Assembly (NCBI GenBank): GCA_905250885.1
Contig: CAJNOQ010000864.1
Span: 1 to 39,833 of the forward strand
Origin: Didymodactylos carnosus
Taxonomy: Eukaryota > Rotifera > Eurotatoria > Philodinida > Philodinidae
Direction of reading: 5' to 3'
Length of the DNA stretch: 39,833 bases
Shown here: positions 33,979 to 39,833 of the stretch, piece by piece
Layout of the letters: each line of letters opens with the position of its first letter
Numbering within the stretch: position 1 is the stretch's first letter
The notes under the pieces: model-generated
Databases searched by the model: none
What the model saw: the letters and a program-made list of their open reading frames with translations, nothing else
Told to the model about the DNA's origin: nothing
Made by a program: the position numbers and the translations under genes

Positions 33979-36900
33979 TTATAAATGTAATTCATTTCCA
34001 CTACGAACATCACGACTTAATTCTTTCATTAATTCTTGAGTTTTACGTCGATTTCGTCGAGCAGCATCAGCACGTAAATAAGGTGTCTTTTTCAAATCTA
34101 AATGATAGAAAATAAGCAAAAAAAATAATTTTCTATACAGAAATATTTATTCTAATCTATATTACCGTCTAATAATGATTCGATTGTTCCCTCTTTGACC
34201 GCATCACGTTTTATTAATTTTTGATCTTTGAATACTTCTTTTCGTGATTTTAATTCATTCAATAAGTCTTCCTAAATACAAGATTATACAATAAACTATG
34301 GATAGTAAACTTTCTTTAATGTTCTAGTCTTTAGTAAGCAAAAACAAAAAGCCCAAAAAAAAAACAGTTTGGTCAATATTAAAAGCAAGCAAAAAGCATT
34401 TTTTATCTATCTACCTAACATTCGCATCCGTCATGACAGTCTGTAAAAGATCACTTAAGTCTACACAAATAGCTAGCGAGCAATAGGGATTAAGGGTGAC
34501 GTACATTCATAAGGGAACCAAGGGCGTCCATGTACGCTCAACTTAAAAAAACTAGTGATAGTTTAGCTTTTTTCTGAGATATTTTTCAAACATATTCTTA
34601 GTGTGATAAAAGATCACAATAAAATTAATGTCAAAAAGAAATAAAAAGTTTCGCCAACTTCAAAAAAAGCCAAATGATTGAACAAACTATAAAAAAAAAG
34701 TTAGAAACTCATTCATCTCATCTTAACCTAAATACAAGTCGAACCATTTTGAATAAATAGAGAAATATAATTTAAAAATTTTTCAAAAAATTCTTCTTAT
34801 CAAAGTCATCTGCCACAGATACAAACATAATCTTTCGATTGCTGTACCATTCGTTATTAAATGACTGATAATAAAGTCAAACTGAAAAATACTTTGAAGG
34901 AGTCAAATGAGTATCAACACACACAATGAGTATCATTAGAACAAGTATAATCCTTGATTATCATTCTAACATCAGTCAAATGTTGTTCGATTAATAATTA
35001 ATGATGTTGATGTCAAGAGGCATGTGCGGATACATATGCTAGCTAGTCACTACTCTCGAATATCATACAATTACAACGTATTCTTTCTAGAGGATGAAGA
35101 CTTTTCGGTGGTTTGATAATATCAATTCAGATATTTACTCAAAACCTTTCACTTCTTAAAACTAAGATTTTTCATGTAATTTAGTTTTTTGCATTAAATT
35201 AACTTTTGTGAAGTAGAAAATATCATATTTTATTCCGTATTTTACGCTCTATCGAGTGACATATAATTAAGAGGTATAGAATGTAGAAAAAACGAAAGAA
35301 TAATCAAAATACGAAAGAGATCTCTTGTTTCGAACAAAGGACGCCTACTTTTCAAATTTATCACACTGTTCTTTTTACACTGTGCAAGGAGCGTGTTGTA
35401 CACGTTCTAAACATTGGATGCTTCTACTCACTCGAATCAACAGAGAGAAAATGAATGAAAAAGAACAGGAAATTAAAAGTTTAAGGCTATTCTTAGCCTT
35501 AAAAGCACCTGGAAACTGGTCACATTCTGCTAAATCCAGCGAAATTCGATCTCTGGAACTCAGAGGATTTCCGGCATCTTCCGGCACGGATTCCGGGCGA
35601 CATAATCCGGTATAGTTCCCGTTCGATTTTTCAGGAATCGTCGATCTGAGGATCGCTGCGCCTAATTTTAAAAAGTATCTCAAAAAACATGAAAATTTAA
35701 CGTTGGGTAGGTTTAATCATTCCTGTGAGGAAAATGTTAGATTATTAGGTGTACATCTTTCGAACGATTTAAAAGAACATCATATTCTATTTTATGTGCA
35801 TGATTCAACAAATTTTAGGTTCGCCAAGAGTAGTGGCGCCCTATTAACTGTATCTTCACATCCACGGCACTTTCATTTTGCCTGTTATCAACTACGAATG
35901 TAGTATGTACGATAATAGTCAGAAAACGCAATTAACTCCTCGTCTGACATTAGAAAAGTTTGCAGTCAGAAGTGTTCTTAAGCTTAATCATCCAAACCAT
36001 TGTACACACCAACTACTCAAAGAAAAAACGAATAAATATCGGTAGCAAACACGAAATAATTTAGCATCTACGTTTCTAACTCAAACTTGAGCTAATAGGA
36101 ATTCTCTTGCATCTTCTTCTGTTGAATGTTTTTAAAAAGCGCTCCAAAGCACATAAAACTGTAGAGTTGATAGTTCTGTTATAAATTTTCTTTTTGAAGG
36201 TTTGATATTTTTTCTCTTTAATTTTTCTATGTTTACTTCTGTAAAAAGATGTTACTATGTTAACGTATAGTTTTTATGTAATGTTCTAATTCCATTGTAT
36301 ACTAAATAAAATTGAATTGAATTGAAGAAAAATTGTTTAATGAAACAACTGAGAAAAGTCTTTATGAGCTGCCCTGATAACCAGTTGATAATAAGGAGTA
36401 GTCAGAATCTCTTGACACTGTACTTTTACATAATGTTATCAACTAAGTCAATTATGCGAGTTTAATATAATAAATGTACGAGCAGGTTTCGCGTACGCAA
36501 TGTTTCTTGTACATAACTAACGACAATTTGGGAACATCTTTTCAAGCAAAAATATCAGTCTGTTAGTATATATATATTGCTTTATGCATTTTCAATACAA
36601 TATGCATAAAACAAAATAATAAATTAAAACAGCAACTCAACAGATGAAAGCATCAAGTTTTACCTGTAGAGGAAGACCGTTTTTCAACTGGACAAAAGAT
36701 AAATGATTATAAAAAGAAATGATAGACATTGGATGAACTGCATACCTGTGAACGTTTATTCAATGTTCGTTTTGTATTTACGGGACGTTCAAGAGTTGCT
36801 TCACGAGCTAAACGATTACGTTCATCATTATCAATTCGTGCTTGCTATAATAAAATGAAATAGACACAATCATCAAAAAATGCACACAAATATTTGTATT

Positions 36901-39630
36901 TATTTCATCGTACTTGAAAGGCACGTTGAAACTTGACAAATACAGAGAAGAAGTTTGATGGTGTTTGACTACGCGGTGTTTCACCTAAAATAAATGTGTA
37001 TAAAACATAATTATCATTTGAATTTTAGATTTTAAAATTACCGAAATATTCGACACATTGTGAAAATGTTTCTTGTGCATTTTTGGCATCTTTTGTTAAA
37101 CGATCAACTTTGTCTTGCGTTAAAAATAAAAAATCTTCTAGTAGACGAATTTCAACATTCTAAAATAAAATTATAGAGATGTGTATACACCGTTTTACTT
37201 ACGAGGGGACCTCGCAAACTATCACACTGCTTTTTCAACTTAGTGGGTTATAGGTTATCAACTATGTTGAATCCAAATATCATAGTGGTAGCTGCCTAGG
37301 GACCTTCAGAAAGCAGTTTTCTGAAAAACTAGTTTTTCAGAAACTCTAAAAAATGATCAAAATCTTTCTTAATGAGGCATGCTTGTAGCCCGCAAGTTTC
37401 TGATTAAAATGAGACATCTCCCAGCTCTACATGACCTTTCTTTGCAAAGTTATAGAATTTACAAGAAAAGCCCTAAATGTTCATTCTCAGCTCAAAGCTA
37501 CAGAAATAAGAAGAAATTAGGGCTTTTTCTGTAAATTCTATAACTTTGCAAAGAGAGATCATGTAGAGCTGGGAGATGTCTCATTTTAATCAGAAATTTG
37601 CGGGCTATAATCATGCCTCATTAAGATTTTGGTCACTTTTTAGAGTTTCTGAAAAACTGATTTTCTAGAAAACCACTCTCTGAAGGCTCCTAGGCAGCTA
37701 CCACTATGATATTCGGATTCAACATAGTTGATAACCTATAACCCACTAAGTTTGGCTGAAAAAGCGAAGTGACAGTTTGCAAGGTCCCCTCGTTAGACAC
37801 AATTTGAAATTCACCTTCATTGTTTGACGTATGGCTAGTTCTTTCTTGGTCAAATCTAGGCCACGTGTTAAATCTTGCACATCAATTTGAATATTTTCCA
37901 ACGAAACTATAGACAAAGATGAGATAATAAAAATTAGTAAAAGAAATCTAAATAAAAAAATAAACAACAACAATTTACCTTGTGCTGCTTTTTCAACTAT
38001 TTTCAAATCTGAATCAAAATTAGCAACATCTGAAAAACGTTCTTGAATTGTTTGTACAATATAATGTAGAAGTGTTAAACGTTTATCGTGTGTTCGAGTA
38101 TCAGATAACTATAAAATCAATATTAAAAATTATTTATAATTAAACGTTTAAATTTTAACGTACAATTTCTAAACTGTTTAATTTAAATCCGTACACCGGC
38201 CCTCGTTTACTACTGTTCATATAATTGCCGAAGGCCAAAATAATCTACATAAAAAATAGAAATATATTCATAAAATTTTATCTTATTCATTTATTTAAAA
38301 TTTGAATTTATACTTCAAGTAATTTTTTAAATCTTGTACTATTTTTCAACGCCAATGATGAATTAATTACTGCTTTCAATTGCTAAAAGATATGAAACAT
38401 TAAATAAATAAATAAATAAAAAATATGATAAAATTATATACCGGTGCTAAATTTTCATTAATATCATTAAAATTTGCCATAAATGAAACAACATTTAATT
38501 TTTGTGGTAAACGTTCAATTTTTGATAGCTAAATAAAACGAAAGAATATGAATTTTAAAACAAAATTAATCTAAGACAAATTTTCTTACACCAAATAAAA
38601 AGCGATCTTCATCCGATAAATTATTCATAATTTTTCCATCAGACAAATATGAATTAAAAGATTTTGTCTAAATTAGATGTGAATGTTTATGTAATTTTTA
38701 ATTTTAAACTTTTTTTGATTTTAAATCTTACTTCAGATTCTGTAGGAATAAAATGTTGTAATATATCAATTGTATCGATTGTTAATATTTTAAGATCAAG
38801 ACTAAAATAATAATTAACATTGATATATTTAAATTTTAAATAGTTAGTTAATCTAGATTTACTTGTTTAATGCACGCATTATCGTATTTACATCAAGATC
38901 TAATTTTCGACGAGCAATAGCTAAAAATGAATTAGTTCTTTGTTTTTTTCTTTTTAAAAAAACATTTTCTAGTCATCTATGAAATTTTGTTTTTGTTTTT
39001 GTTGTTGTTTTTTTTATAAAAAAAGAAAAATACCTAGATTTCTTTGTCGTTGTGGATCTAATAATGTTAAACTTTCGGGTATTTTGATAAATTTTGGTTT
39101 TAAATGTGGACTTATATTTCCACCATTATTCACAGGTAAACCACTGCCAGTTTTAAATAATTCTTCAAATGTTTCAAAATCAATTAGCTAAAATATTAAT
39201 ATTGAATTTTAATTTTAAATTTTTGATTTATATTTAGTATTAACACTCTTTACTTTGAGATATTTTTCATCATCCAATTCACTAAATACTGTTCCACGAA
39301 CTTGTAACTAAAATAGAGAAAAAAAATATCGTTTTTAATAGATAAACAATCATGAAGATAATCAAGTAGTCCTAGAGTTTACTAACCGGTTTTAATGATG
39401 TCCAATTTAAATTTGGTAATTTGTATTTAGTTTCGATTTTTTTCTTTATTGTCATTGTGCCCGGTGGTGCTTCTAACATGCCGGGAGGAGGATGTGGGAT
39501 ACCCATGCCAAATGCGGGTGGTGGAGGACCTGAAAATAAATTAAAAAATGAATAATTAGAGATTTGTTAGAGAATATATTTGATCGACATAATTAACCTG
39601 GTGGCGGTGGTGGTGGTATAAAATTTGGCG
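33979..39630 (-). CDS. FMNL: Formin-like protein, FMNL class (partial: FH1 end, FH2, DAD; 18 exons, 528 aa in window)
   Basis: Formin that nucleates and elongates actin filaments under Rho-family GTPase control. Exons: 39630-39598, 39529-39387, 39307-39254, 39187-39034, 38920-38863, 38801-38732, 38667-38590, 38528-38442, 38382-38314, 38244-38164, 38108-37979, 37906-37815, 37159-37042, 36984-36914, 36844-36746, 36687-36664, 34271-34166, 34097-33979; all phases agree. FH1 proline runs ([16 protein letters not shown]) precede [18 protein letters not shown], which matches FMNL rather than DAAM or Diaphanous. FH2 carries [29 protein letters not shown] and [17 protein letters not shown]. The C-terminal [12 protein letters not shown] plus RRNRRK fits an autoinhibitory DAD. 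The GTPase-binding and FH3 parts must lie past 39833. Confidence 0.95.
34272..36663 (-). other. Large formin intron (2.4 kb) with retroelement-like insert
   Basis: Separates the microexon from the first DAD exon, whereas most formin introns are 50-80 nt. From about 35500 to 36325 base composition is less AT-biased than the surrounding DNA. See the separate mobile-element entry. Confidence 0.7.
35500..36325 (+). mobile_element. Possible degraded non-LTR retroelement
   Basis: The right end reads AATAAAATTGAATTGAATTGAA, the kind of short tandem tail that ends some non-LTR elements. Upstream, a 66-codon frame at 35703-35903 contains [17 protein letters not shown], which resembles the 'LGV-x-I/L-D-x-x-L' block after the RT catalytic region. 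Further frames are broken by stops and shifts. Boundaries and identity are uncertain. Confidence 0.4.
36664..36687 (-). other. FMNL: 24-nt microexon of the formin gene (LKNGLPLQ)
   Basis: Bounded by GTCCAG and GTAAAA and in phase 0, it adds eight residues between FH2 and DAD. Because it is a multiple of three and both neighbours are also phase 0, it can be skipped without breaking the frame, so alternative splicing is plausible. Confidence 0.7.
37202..37792. mobile_element. 591-bp palindromic MITE in a formin intron, TTA target-site duplication
   Basis: Arms 37202-37476 and 37517-37792 are inverted copies about 275 bp long, roughly 90% alike by eye, with a 40-bp loop. Ends are CGAGGGGACCT...AGGTCCCCTCG. 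TTA flanks both sides (37199-37201 and 37793-37795). A 3-bp TWA duplication is characteristic of PIF/Harbinger elements, so a non-autonomous Harbinger-type element is likely. No ORF inside. It lies within the intron between exons 37906-37815 and 37159-37042. Confidence 0.85.
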
Positions 39631-39833
39631 CTAAAACAGTTTAAAATAGTTGCAGTAATAGATGAAAAAACAGCGTTTGATTATCACTCGTTTAACCCTT
39701 TCACTACCGGTGGGATATATATTTCCCACGTCAAAAATCGGAATAAGCCGTGTTTTCGAAAACTTTCTTTTGAAGAAACGACCCTCAAAATTCGATCATA
39801 ATCAAATTTCAAATACATCATCTTATGCAGTTT
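39631..39833 (-). other. Formin intron running off the right edge
   Basis: Begins with the acceptor TTTTAG next to exon 39630-39598 and extends past the window end. It contains the piggyBac-type terminus from 39692. Confidence 0.75.
39692..39833. mobile_element. piggyBac-type element terminus (partial)
   Basis: TTAA at 39692-39695 is followed directly by CCCTTTCACTACCGGTGGGA, and then TATATATTTCCCAC makes a short internal inverted repeat with GTGGGA. A CCC(T)TT terminus abutting TTAA is the hallmark of piggyBac elements. Only one end is in the window, inside a formin intron. Confidence 0.6.

Noticed and set aside
35375..35683. 102-codon minus-strand frame opposite the retroelement-like insert
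   Set aside because: No recognisable motif; plus-strand reading gives the only RT-like block, so this is taken as a shadow.
1..39833. CRISPR array, operon or prokaryotic defence system
   Set aside because: Spliced animal genes fill the window and no spaced direct-repeat array is present.
1..39833. Bdelloid spliced-leader RNA gene
   Set aside because: I looked for a leader-like sequence followed by a donor and Sm-type site and did not find one.

Overview
The window looks like nuclear DNA of a small-genome invertebrate animal. It is very AT-rich, and its genes are cut by many short GT-AG introns (mostly about 50-70 nt) with a few long ones carrying transposon debris. Two genes are animal-specific signalling or cytoskeletal genes (RASGRF and an FMNL formin). 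AT-richness, tiny introns and mixed non-LTR, piggyBac and MITE debris would fit a bdelloid rotifer, but that is inference. Nothing here is prokaryotic.

All four genes I can support lie on the minus strand and are read right to left. (1) 39630-33979 is the 3' part of a formin of the FMNL class: end of FH1, whole FH2, DAD tail, 18 exons. Its 5' end lies beyond the right edge. (2) 24891-16573 is a RasGRF-type guanine nucleotide exchange factor that I could join exon by exon: 28 exons and 1452 codons, with PH, coiled coil, IQ, DH, PH, REM and Cdc25 parts. One junction needs a non-standard donor. (3) 15621-12838 is a two-exon gene for a 453-residue, mostly disordered protein that I do not recognise. 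(4) 5904-2412 is a four-exon C2H2 zinc-finger protein (617 residues) with a CtBP-type motif and two SUMO-type sites. Two possible distant first exons at about 9.1 and 10.6 kb both splice in frame to it.

Mobile DNA: a non-LTR retrotransposon 3' end (1 to about 970, one in-frame stop); the C-terminal end of a piggyBac-like transposase (28918-29316); a piggyBac-type terminus after TTAA at the right edge (39696 onward); a 591-bp near-perfect palindrome flanked by TTA in a formin intron (37202-37792); a 171-bp fold-back in RASGRF intron 1; a 330-bp element with 18-bp terminal inverted repeats (31286-31615); and a possible degraded retroelement in the large formin intron (about 35500-36325).

The genes do not form a pathway cassette. 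RasGRF (Ca2+/calmodulin to Ras/Rac) and FMNL (Rho-family GTPase to actin) both act in actin and Ras-family signalling, but their adjacency is probably incidental. Remaining stretches are AT-rich intergenic or intronic DNA in which I see no RNA gene, CRISPR or tRNA.
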